A stretch of DNA of 57,207 nucleotides, taken from the NCBI GenBank assembly GCA_022340755.1, contig JAJDNI010000173.1:1-57207 (forward strand), written 5' to 3'. Below the pieces are notes generated by a model that was not told the origin of the DNA, searched no databases, and worked only from the letters and a program-made list of their open reading frames with translations. Shown piece after piece: positions 16,226-23,343 of this stretch (its first letter is position 1; every line of letters starts with the position of its first letter). Source of the stretch: Gemmatimonadota bacterium (GTDB taxonomy: Bacteria; Gemmatimonadota; Gemmatimonadetes; Longimicrobiales; Gaopeijiaceae). The position numbers were made by a program, and so were the translations under genes.

Positions 16226-17398
16226 TCACCGGCGTGGGCCCGAGCTCGACGACCGCCACAGGGCCGTCAATGCAAGGCTCTTCATCTGAGCTTCGGACAG
16301 AGGTTCTCCAAAGAGGATCTGGATGCTGTCGGGGCCGGACTCCAGGAAGGACCAGACAGTCCCCCCGGGCCGGTCCAGGTCCACGAAGTCGAAGCGAAGG
16401 GCGGTGCGGTAGTCGGGGGGCACGGGTACCACCCCCTTCGCATGGTCCAAGGTCCCGATAGCCTCGTCCCACCAGACGACGTCGATCACGCCGTCATCCA
16501 GATAGTCCCGGACCGCCGCGCTGCCGTGGCAATCCAGGCACCCCCGCGCCTGCCGCGAGACGGTGTGCGCGTAGAACGGCGCGAGGGCCACGAAGGTACG
16601 CTCGCCGTACTTCACCGCCTGGAAATTCGCCGCGTGCACCTTGCCGTTCCGATTCATCAGGAAGACCCAGTCGTGGAGTTGCCCGTACGCGACCTTCTGA
16701 TCCAACTGGATCTGGGTCTCGAAATGGCAGTTGTAGCAGCTCACAACGCTCTGGACATGGCATGCACTGCAGTCCACGGTCTCCTGGTGAATGGTGTGAG
16801 CCGGGATCTCTGACAGCGTCGCGTGGCACACCTCGCACGCGGCGTCGATGGCGCCCTCCTCCAGCATGGACGAGTAGCGCCGACCGTTTCCCATCACGTC
16901 TTCCCTGCTGTGGCAGGCCAGGCAGCCCATGCCCAGGTCGCGATGGACATCCGAGTAGTGGGTGGCCTCCGCCACCTGACGGCTGTGGCAACCTCCGCAG
17001 ACGCCGTCGAGAGAAGCACCCACATGGACTCCGATATGCGGGCTCGTGGCGCCGTGGCACGCAGCGCACCCCCCCGTTGCGCCGGGCTCGTGGCAGCTCT
17101 TGCAGGACAGCTCGTCATAGGGCACGCCGGTGAAATGCTCGAAGCCGAGGTTGGCCTTGTCGTACCAGGTCTGCATGCCCTGAGCGGTGGCATGGAGGCT
17201 GGTCGCGAAGTTCCGTGACCAGCACGAGCTGTCGACCCAAGTCGCTCCGATCACGTCACCGTTCGAGCCCGTGGAAGCTGACAGCTCATCTTTCTGCGGT
17301 GGAAGCTTCGGATTCACGTCGGGGGCGCCGCTAATCTCGCTGAAAAGGGAGGTCGCAAGCGCCGCTCCCACCAGGAGTGACGACACCGTCCTGACCAT
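16226..17398 (-). CDS. Secreted octaheme cytochrome c
   Basis: 390-aa cytochrome with a signal peptide (residues 1-24, MVRTVSS through ISGA) and eight CxxCH heme sites at C99, C111, C134, C159, C188, C210, C221 and C287. No CxxCK or CxxxxCH catalytic-type site is visible, so it looks like an electron carrier rather than a nitrite, hydroxylamine or tetrathionate enzyme. The last 95 residues carry no heme and may form a partner-binding domain. ATG 17398 is supported by GAGGGA; an in-frame ATG at 17425 is possible. It is the expected periplasmic electron partner of the NrfD/HybA complex encoded upstream in the same operon. Confidence 0.92.
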   Translation of the reverse strand: MVRTVSSLLVGAALATSLFSEISGAPDVNPKLPPQKDELSASTGSNGDVIGATWVDSSCWSRNFATSLHATAQGMQTWYDKANLGFEHFTGVPYDELSCKSCHEPGATGGCAACHGATSPHIGVHVGASLDGVCGGCHSRQVAEATHYSDVHRDLGMGCLACHSREDVMGNGRRYSSMLEEGAIDAACEVCHATLSEIPAHTIHQETVDCSACHVQSVVSCYNCHFETQIQLDQKVAYGQLHDWVFLMNRNGKVHAANFQAVKYGERTFVALAPFYAHTVSRQARGCLDCHGSAAVRDYLDDGVIDVVWWDEAIGTLDHAKGVVPVPPDYRTALRFDFVDLDRPGGTVWSFLESGPDSIQILFGEPLSEAQMKSLALTALWRSSSSGPRR

Positions 17399-17493
17399 CC
17401 TGCTTCCCTCGCCTCGGTTGGACATGAGTGACTCCGTCGTCTCCGGGCAGCGATCGCGGACATGTGTGGGCAGGTTTCCAGTCCCGAGTCGGC

Positions 17494-18750
17494 TCAATCG
17501 CGGCTCAACAGCAACTCACCCGCCAGCTCATCCCAGTCCTCGGGCGCCAGGGATCGGGCAATGCCCTCGCATCCGGTTGACGGGCTGTCTCCCGGCAGCA
17601 CCAAGCCTGACGCGGAGGTCGTGACGGCGCGCGCGCGCAGGTCGCGCACGTTTTGCTCCATCCACGCCCGGGCTACATCGCCGCACAGGAGATTATTCTG
17701 GTTTCGCGTCCGATCCGGGACCCGGACCTTCAACAGCCAGCCTCGGCCGTACGGGTCCGAGCAGAGGATCTTCGGCGACTCCACCACCAGACGGTTGATG
17801 GCCATCACCTCGCCCTCCACGGGAGAGAGCATAGCCACCGACTTCGAATCGACCTGGATCGACCATGCTTTCTCGCCCTGCGACAGGTAGCGGCCCACCT
17901 CGGGGAGCTCGAGGCCGGACGCAGGCCCGAGCAACCATCCAGCGAACTGGTCCATGCCGACTCTCACCACATTCTCCCGTTCCGGGATTGCCCAGGTGTG
18001 GCCCTGGTGGTAGCAGTACGGCTCCGGAAGCTTGAACGAGCCGACAGTCCGCCGGGACGGCCGTATCGTCGGGTCCGGCGGCTCTCTGCTCAGCAACAGG
18101 GTACCCGCCACCACCTGCCAGTCATTGGGAGCCACGGCCCGGGCGAGGCCATCGCATCCTGCCTCGGCTCCGAGCTCCGGGAGAACCAGACCCAGTTCGA
18201 CCCGCACGGCGCGGAGCTGCTCCTCCAGCCACGCTCGGGCCAGAGTGCCGCACAGGAGGTTCTTCTCATTCCGCCTGCGATCCGGCACCTGGACCTTCAG
18301 CAGCCAGCCCCGCTCGTAGGGATCCGAGCAGAGGATCCCGGGAGAGTCCACCACTGCGTAGTTCACCCCCACCACCTCGCCTTCCACCGGGGACAGCATC
18401 TCCACCGCGGTCGAGCCCACCCTGATCGCCCAGCCAGGCTCGCCCTGGAACAAGCGAGTGCCCATGGAAGGCAGCTCGACCGCGTCGGGCCTCCCCAGCA
18501 ACCTGTGGGCGAAATCATCCATGCCCACCTTCACCACGTTCTCGTCTTCCGGAATCGCCCAGCTGTGACCCTGGTGGAAGCAGTACTTGTCGGGCAGGAC
18601 GAACCAACCTCCCACACGCCGCTCACGCGCCGTCGCCGGGGTCGCCTCTCCGAACAGCCGCCAGACGACCACCAGAAGGACGAGGTAGCCGAGCACCAAG
18701 ACGTACTCGATCCCCTTTGTCGCGAACAGGTCCGGGGGCATCGCGTCCAT
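17494..18750 (-). CDS. Membrane-anchored protein with two GcvH-like (lipoyl-fold) domains
   Basis: 418-aa protein: one N-terminal membrane helix (residues about 14-33), then two tandem domains like the H protein of glycine cleavage (about 50-180 and 239-365), each with Y-C-x-H-Q-G-H-x-W-A, VGMD-x-FA, LSPVEGEV and CSDPYxRGWLLKV. In true GcvH the lipoylated Lys sits 7 residues before the Ser of the SPxxGE turn; here that position is Ser in both domains (residue 113 in the first, 302 in the second), with a Lys one place later only in domain 2. So lipoylation is doubtful. GGAGGAGAC precedes ATG 18750. No glycine-cleavage genes are nearby; the neighbours are NrfD, HybA and multiheme cytochrome genes, so it is probably a structural or redox subunit of that complex. 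Confidence 0.85.
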   Translation of the reverse strand: MDAMPPDLFATKGIEYVLVLGYLVLLVVVWRLFGEATPATARERRVGGWFVLPDKYCFHQGHSWAIPEDENVVKVGMDDFAHRLLGRPDAVELPSMGTRLFQGEPGWAIRVGSTAVEMLSPVEGEVVGVNYAVVDSPGILCSDPYERGWLLKVQVPDRRRNEKNLLCGTLARAWLEEQLRAVRVELGLVLPELGAEAGCDGLARAVAPNDWQVVAGTLLLSREPPDPTIRPSRRTVGSFKLPEPYCYHQGHTWAIPERENVVRVGMDQFAGWLLGPASGLELPEVGRYLSQGEKAWSIQVDSKSVAMLSPVEGEVMAINRLVVESPKILCSDPYGRGWLLKVRVPDRTRNQNNLLCGDVARAWMEQNVRDLRARAVTTSASGLVLPGDSPSTGCEGIARSLAPEDWDELAGELLLSRD

Positions 18751-18765
18751 GTCTCCTCCAATTCC

Positions 18766-20025
18766 TCAGGCGACGAGCCGGAGGCCCCTTCCGGCGCTTC
18801 TCCCACGCTCCGTCTCTTCCGCAGTGGCCAACACCGGCATCCGATTCACCACCCAGCGGAACACCCAGAGCTCGGCACTCACAACGGCGAGCGACACCAC
18901 GACCTCCTCCCAACTCGGGACGTAGTGGTTCGGCGCGTACCACTTGAACGCAATGACGGACACGTTGAGCCGGTTCAACAGGATCCCGACGAGGGTCATC
19001 GCGGCTGCCCCTCGTACCAGCGTGACGTTCCGGCGACGATGGGCGAGGAGGAACAGAACGGCCGGTACGGCTACGAGCCCGGCGACTTCGAGCAGATACC
19101 ACAAGCCCCAGCCGGTGGTGAGCAATGGCCAGTGCCGACCGTGGGCCAGGACGAGGAGCTCCATGAACAGGTACACGAACATCGTACCGGCGCAGATTCG
19201 GGCCAGTCCGATCAGAATGTCGTCGTGCGACCTTCCGAGTCGGGCTCCCACGCGATCGTGGAACACCCTGTGGGTGATGGACCCCTCGAAGATGACGAGC
19301 GAGAGCCCGGCAAAGATGCTGGAAACGAGGAACAGGAAGGGGATGAACTCCGAGTACCAGAGCGGGTGGATCTTGTCCTGCGCCATCAAGTACAGCGCCC
19401 CGAGACCCGACTGATGGAGGGTCGAGAGCGTGATCCCGAAGATCACGGCCCCCAGGGTCAGGCCTCCGAGCGCCCTGCGCACCCGGCGCCAGCCGAGCCA
19501 CTCCGCCACCGCGGGAGAGAACTCGACGAACTCGGCCGTCATGTAGAGCAGGAAATGCCAGGCTACCAGGAAGAGGACGGAGCTTACACCGAAGGAGTTG
19601 CCGAGGATGGGGTTGATCACCTTCCATGGACGCCCCAGATCCAAGAGCAACGCGCCGGCATAGAAGACGTACGCGAGAAACCCGTTCAGGACCGTCGCCC
19701 GCACGATGGGGCGATACTTCTCCTGTCCCAGGATGTAGACCATGAAGGTGAGGACGTACGCGCCACCGGCGAACGCCACGCCGGTGATCACGTCGAAACC
19801 GATCCAGAGCCCCCAGGGAAACCGCTGATCCAGGTTGGTGATCGAACCCAGCCCTTGCGTGAACCGTATCGCCAGCAGAACGGCACCTACCACGATGATC
19901 GAGGCCGTGATCACGTTGAAGGGCGTGAGCATCCTTCCCTTCGGCCTTAGCTCGTGGACCACGAAGCCCACGAATCGCCGGAACTCGGTGGCCATCTGCG
20001 CTGCGCGTTCCGCTCTCGCGTTCAT
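18766..20025 (-). CDS. NrfD/HybB-family quinone-interacting membrane subunit
   Basis: 419-aa polytopic membrane protein of the polysulfide-reductase NrfD/HybB family: WGLWIGFDVITGVAFAGGAY near the second helix, GRPWKVINPI, TLSTLHQSGLGALYLMA and HPLWYSEFIPF are family features, with about ten helices. Such subunits exchange electrons between the quinone pool and an FeS partner, here the HybA-like protein encoded immediately upstream (1-nt gap, TGACATG junction). Followed by the GcvH-like membrane protein after 15 bp. Part of the sigma-54 operon from 21151. Confidence 0.92.
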   Translation of the reverse strand: MNARAERAAQMATEFRRFVGFVVHELRPKGRMLTPFNVITASIIVVGAVLLAIRFTQGLGSITNLDQRFPWGLWIGFDVITGVAFAGGAYVLTFMVYILGQEKYRPIVRATVLNGFLAYVFYAGALLLDLGRPWKVINPILGNSFGVSSVLFLVAWHFLLYMTAEFVEFSPAVAEWLGWRRVRRALGGLTLGAVIFGITLSTLHQSGLGALYLMAQDKIHPLWYSEFIPFLFLVSSIFAGLSLVIFEGSITHRVFHDRVGARLGRSHDDILIGLARICAGTMFVYLFMELLVLAHGRHWPLLTTGWGLWYLLEVAGLVAVPAVLFLLAHRRRNVTLVRGAAAMTLVGILLNRLNVSVIAFKWYAPNHYVPSWEEVVVSLAVVSAELWVFRWVVNRMPVLATAEETERGRSAGRGLRLVA

Positions 20026-20026
20026 G

Positions 20027-20899
20027 TCATTCCGTCCACCGCTCTCCACTCTCGTCTGCCGGCTCGCCACGGCGGGCCTTGGCCACGGCAAGCAGGAACG
20101 GCGGCAGTACCGTCAGCACCACCGGTACCGCGTAGAGAAACTCCCTGGTATACGTCGGATATGGAGTGGTATCCAGGTGCGTGGGAAAGCCCAACTGCTC
20201 GAAGGGCACCGGAGCCAGATACAGGAAGCTGGTGCCGCCCGCCTCATGCTCACCGTAGATGTGATGGACGTAGCGGTCAGGCTGGCTGTAGACGCGCTGC
20301 TGCGCCTCGTCGAGCAGCTCCGTTCGCGGTCCGAACTTCAGGGCGCCCGTCGGACAGCTGGCCACGCACGCCGGCTCCTCACCCTCCTGCAGGCGCTCAA
20401 AGCACATGTCGCACTTCCGGATCCGCGGGTTGGCGCTGTCGTACTCGAACCTCGGCACGTCGAACGGGCATGAGATCATACAGAACCGGCATCCCATGCA
20501 CTTGTCTTCCCGCCAGATCACCGGCCCCCCAGGAGTCTTCTTCATGGCCGCGGTCAGGCAAGCCGCCCCACAGGCCGGTTGCAGGCAGTGCATACATTGC
20601 CGTTTGACGGTCACCCGCCCTCGTTCAGTCTGGTATGCATTCACTACCGTGAGGCGATCCGGTGAGGTCGTCCGCTCCTCGAACAGATCGACCTCGTCTT
20701 CGGGCAGCGGCAGGCCCTTCGCCTCCGCGCACGCTCGCTCGCACGCCCGGCACCCGAGGCACAGGGTGGTGTCCACCAGGACGCCCATTGCCTCTCCGCC
20801 ACCGCCGACGCGCTCCCTGCCCTGGGCGGCCAGGTTCCTGCCCACCAAGGCAGAGGCCCCGGCCACACAAGCCGTCTTGAAGAGATCCCGTCTGTCCAT
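20027..20899 (-). CDS. HybA-like Tat-exported 4x[4Fe-4S] ferredoxin subunit
   Basis: 290-aa FeS protein. The N-terminus DRRDLFK followed by a hydrophobic stretch to AAQ is a twin-arginine signal, placing it in the periplasm. Four 4Fe-4S clusters can be assigned: C47/50/53/57, C102/105/110/114, C134/137/140/144 and C163/166/178/182. A C-terminal membrane helix (about residues 246-268) matches the HybA subtype, which links a catalytic or cytochrome partner to the HybB/NrfD subunit. ATG 20899 is preferred over an upstream ATG because it directly starts the Tat signal. Second gene of the leftward redox operon. Confidence 0.93.
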   Translation of the reverse strand: MDRRDLFKTACVAGASALVGRNLAAQGRERVGGGGEAMGVLVDTTLCLGCRACERACAEAKGLPLPEDEVDLFEERTTSPDRLTVVNAYQTERGRVTVKRQCMHCLQPACGAACLTAAMKKTPGGPVIWREDKCMGCRFCMISCPFDVPRFEYDSANPRIRKCDMCFERLQEGEEPACVASCPTGALKFGPRTELLDEAQQRVYSQPDRYVHHIYGEHEAGGTSFLYLAPVPFEQLGFPTHLDTTPYPTYTREFLYAVPVVLTVLPPFLLAVAKARRGEPADESGERWTE

Positions 20900-20953
20900 C
20901 GCTGACGTGTCTCCAGCCTGCCTCGGCACCGAGGCCGAGGCAGGCTCATGGGT

Positions 20954-21151
20954 CTACCTGCCTCCGTAGGGGAAGGTTACTTCGTCGCAACGCCAGCACC
21001 CTTGTGCCCTGAGGTTCCCCTGCTTGTCGACGCCCTTGTCGCAGAGCCAGCCGTTTCCGTCCTTGTCCTTGACGTACTCCAGCGGCCGGCCCGGGTACAC
21101 GGGCTCGTAGTAGTCGGGGTACTCAGGCATGATGTCCTTGGTCAGCTTCAT
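20954..21151 (-). CDS. 65-aa Cys-containing protein, first gene of the leftward redox operon
   Basis: Small soluble protein, rich in Asp, Tyr, Pro and Lys at the start (KDIMPEYPDYYEPVYPGRP) with three cysteines in the second half: C37 in WLCDKG and C52/C55 in GCWRCDE. GAGGAGGTGGGCC precedes ATG 21151. It is transcribed first from the -24/-12 promoter at 21191-21206 and is followed by the HybA-like gene after 54 bp. I do not recognise a family. The CxxC pair suggests metal or thiol chemistry; a role as a small subunit of the redox complex is inferred only from position. Confidence 0.8.
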   Translation of the reverse strand: MKLTKDIMPEYPDYYEPVYPGRPLEYVKDKDGNGWLCDKGVDKQGNLRAQGCWRCDEVTFPYGGR

Positions 21152-21190
21152 GGCCCACCTCCTCGGCTTGCTGGTCCGCTGACTAGAGGG

Positions 21191-21206
21191 GCAGCAAGCG
21201 TGCCAA
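21191..21206 (-). promoter_or_regulatory. Sigma-54 (-24/-12) promoter of the leftward redox operon
   Basis: Read on the minus strand the site is TTGGCACGCTTGCTGC: the -24 part TTGGCACG is a perfect consensus match, and GG-N10-GC spacing is exact; the -12 part CTGC has one mismatch to TTGC. Transcription should begin near 21180, giving a leader of about 29 nt to ATG 21151. Confidence 0.75.
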
Positions 21207-21303
21207 TGCGAGCCTCCCTTCGCCGAAACAGTCGGAAGACCGCGATGGCGGCGGAATGGCGGTGTCGGGTATCCGTCCGGGGTGGGAGAAGCGGATGCAA
21301 ACC

Positions 21304-21331
21304 CGCGACTGGCAGGACCCCTGGGGTCGCG
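21304..21331. promoter_or_regulatory. Dyads between divergent sigma-54 promoters, candidate activator site
   Basis: CGCGAC (21304-21309) and GTCGCG (21326-21331) are inverted arms, and within them GACCCC-T-GGGGTC (21316-21328) is a perfect 13-nt palindrome. The site lies about 100-140 bp upstream of the leftward -24/-12 promoter and 55-80 bp upstream of the rightward one, the usual range for enhancer binding by sigma-54 activators. Which activator binds is not shown. Confidence 0.4.
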
Positions 21332-21381
21332 ATTCTGCACGCTTTCGGGTCCAGGAAGTGATTGGATCGGGAATCGCCATG

Positions 21382-21398
21382 CTGGCCTTCTCCTTGCA
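21382..21398 (+). promoter_or_regulatory. Sigma-54 (-24/-12) promoter candidate for the cupin gene
   Basis: CTGGCCTTCTCCTTGCA has GG-N10-GC spacing, a perfect -12 TTGCA and a -24 CTGGC with the following bases degenerate. Start of transcription would be near 21409, leaving an 88-nt leader before ATG 21497. It is weaker than the opposite promoter at 21191. Confidence 0.55.
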
Positions 21399-21496
21399 GC
21401 GGCTGGAGGGTGAACCTCTGACCCGGTGAATGGCCAGGGCCCGGCGGACCCGATGCGCACAGGTTGTCCTACGTCAGCCGGAAAGGAGAACGGACC

Positions 21497-21805
21497 ATGC
21501 CCGAGATCACGCTGGACACCAACGGGATGGAGTGGATCGAGGCGAGCTCCTACCCCGAGGGGACCACGATCAAGGTCCTCCGGGACGAAGGGGAGGCACG
21601 ATCGGTCCTGCTGAAGCTTCCGCCGGGATTCCGCATGGGGGCCCATTCCCACACCAGCTGCGAGCAGCACTTCGTGTTGGAAGGCAGGTACGAGGCCCAG
21701 GGGGAGGAATACGGTCCCGGCGCCTACCAGTGCATCCCGGCCCACACCAACCACGGCCCGTTCTCCAGCCGGGTGGGGGCGGTGGTCTTGGTGGTGTGGG
21801 CGTAG
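21497..21805 (+). CDS. Small cupin-domain protein (ChrR-like)
   Basis: 102-aa single-domain cupin. Metal-ligand motif 1 is GAHSHTSCEQHFVLEG (His, His, Glu/Gln, His) and motif 2 is PAHTNHGPF. Such anti-sigma ChrR-like or dioxygenase-like cupins bind Zn, Fe or Mn and may sense reactive species or convert a small substrate. AAGGAG lies 9 nt before ATG 21497. It diverges from the redox operon and has its own likely sigma-54 promoter, so it is probably coregulated. Confidence 0.85.
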   Translation: MPEITLDTNGMEWIEASSYPEGTTIKVLRDEGEARSVLLKLPPGFRMGAHSHTSCEQHFVLEGRYEAQGEEYGPGAYQCIPAHTNHGPFSSRVGAVVLVVWA

Positions 21806-21868
21806 GCGCACGACTCGTGCGGCGCCGGCATCGGGTCGGCTTCCCGGGGCCGGCACAGCCGACCCAAC

Positions 21869-23296
21869 TCAGCTCGGGGTCGGCTCCTTCGGGCGGTCAG
21901 GGGTCAGCAAGCCCAACCGACGCATCCTCCGGTAGAGCGTGGACTTGTGGATACCGAGATCCTCCGCCGTGGCGGCCCGGTTCCCCTCGTGTCTCTCCAG
22001 AGCCGAGAGGATCACCCGCCGCTCGCACTCGTCCAGGCTTTCCTCGGCCCTCGCGCCCCGGTTCTCCTCCACCAACCCACGCGGCAGGTGCTCGATACCG
22101 ATGAGGGGACCCGTGGTGAGGACGAAGCCGTGCTCCACGATGTTCTCAAGCTCCCGGATGTTGCCCGGGTATGAGTGGGTCATCAGGATGCGCAACGCTT
22201 CGGGGGTCATTCCCTCGACGGGCTTGTCATGAAGCAAGGTCAGTCGCCTGATGAAATGCCTGATCAGCGGCAACAAGTCTTCGGAGCGCTCGCGAAGAGG
22301 CGGCAGATCGAGCTCGATGACATTGATGCGGTAGTAGAGATCCCTGCGGAACGTGCCTTCTTCCACCATCGCGGTGAGGTCCTGGTTGGTGGCGGTGACC
22401 ACGCGGGCGTTCGCCCGAACGGTCTTGGTCCCTCCCAGGGGCTCGTAGGTCCCGTCCTGCATGACCCGTAGGAGCTTCCCCTGCACCGCCGGGGCCAGAT
22501 TCCCCACCTCATCGAGGAAGAGGGTCCCATTCTCTGCCCGGGCGAAACGGCCCGCCTTGGCCCGGTCCGCCCCGGTGAACGCACCCTTTTCGTGTCCGAA
22601 CAACTCGGAGTCGACGAGCGTGTCGGGGAAGCATCCACAGTTCACGGCCACGAATGGCCCGTCCTTCCTCGAGCTCAGGTTGTGCACCGCACGGGCGAGA
22701 AGCTCCTTGCCCGTGCCCGTCTCGCCCCTGATCAGGATCGTGCTGTCGCTCTCCGCCACCACCGGGAGCGTGTCCAGGAGGTCCCTGATCCGGGGGTTCC
22801 TGCTGACGATATCTCCCGCGGTGTAGCTCTTTTCGACCTGCTTCTTCAGCGCTTCGATCTGGCGGAGGTCCCTGAAGGTCTCCACTCCTCCCATCAGCCG
22901 CCCCCGGGTATCACGAAAGAGAGCCGTGGACACACTCACCGGCACCTTTCGATCCCAGGCATCCGTGAGGTAGACCACCAGGCCGGCGACGGGCTTTCCC
23001 GTTTCCACCGTGTGCCGGACCGGACAGGCTTCTTGGCAAAGGTCGGAGCGAAGCACCTCGTAGCAGTGGCGCCCCAGGACCTGGGCGCGAGGGTACCCGG
23101 TGATCTCTTCGGCGGCCCGGTTGAAACACGTGATGCGCCAGCACCGATCCACAGTCATGACACCGTCGGAGATGCTGTGCACCACGGCCTCGAACCGCTC
23201 CGGCGAGATGTCCACCGGCGGGAGTCGCTCTACATCGCCCGCGTCCCCTTCCGCCTTCGAGTCCTGAGCGGATGAGGGCCGGAGTCGCTCTGCCAT
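21869..23296 (-). CDS. Sigma-54-dependent activator, PAS-AAA-Fis (activator 1)
   Basis: 475-aa enhancer-binding protein. PAS domain residues about 33-140; AAA+ domain about 160-390 with Walker A GETGTGKE (191-198), the sigma-54 contact loop GAFTGA (238-243) and Walker B TLFLDE (258-263); Fis-type helix-turn-helix at the end (GNRAATAEDLGIHKSTLYRRMRRLGL read from about 435). The PAS domain holds C78, C87 and C91 in a C-x8-C-x3-CP array shared with activator 2, suggesting redox, metal or FeS sensing. Last gene of the leftward operon from 26262. Its likely targets are the four -24/-12 promoters nearby. Confidence 0.93.
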   Translation of the reverse strand: MAERLRPSSAQDSKAEGDAGDVERLPPVDISPERFEAVVHSISDGVMTVDRCWRITCFNRAAEEITGYPRAQVLGRHCYEVLRSDLCQEACPVRHTVETGKPVAGLVVYLTDAWDRKVPVSVSTALFRDTRGRLMGGVETFRDLRQIEALKKQVEKSYTAGDIVSRNPRIRDLLDTLPVVAESDSTILIRGETGTGKELLARAVHNLSSRKDGPFVAVNCGCFPDTLVDSELFGHEKGAFTGADRAKAGRFARAENGTLFLDEVGNLAPAVQGKLLRVMQDGTYEPLGGTKTVRANARVVTATNQDLTAMVEEGTFRRDLYYRINVIELDLPPLRERSEDLLPLIRHFIRRLTLLHDKPVEGMTPEALRILMTHSYPGNIRELENIVEHGFVLTTGPLIGIEHLPRGLVEENRGARAEESLDECERRVILSALERHEGNRAATAEDLGIHKSTLYRRMRRLGLLTPDRPKEPTPS

Positions 23297-23343
23297 GTCG
23301 TCCCGTCCCCTTCCTGGGACCGATCCGCGGGAACGAAGCCTGT

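Noticed and set aside
17653-19950. 765-codon rightward open frame across the GcvH-like and NrfD genes
   Set aside because: Antisense frame in high-GC DNA: the translated sequence is His/Arg/Gln-rich with no domain, while the minus-strand genes have clear families and ribosome sites.
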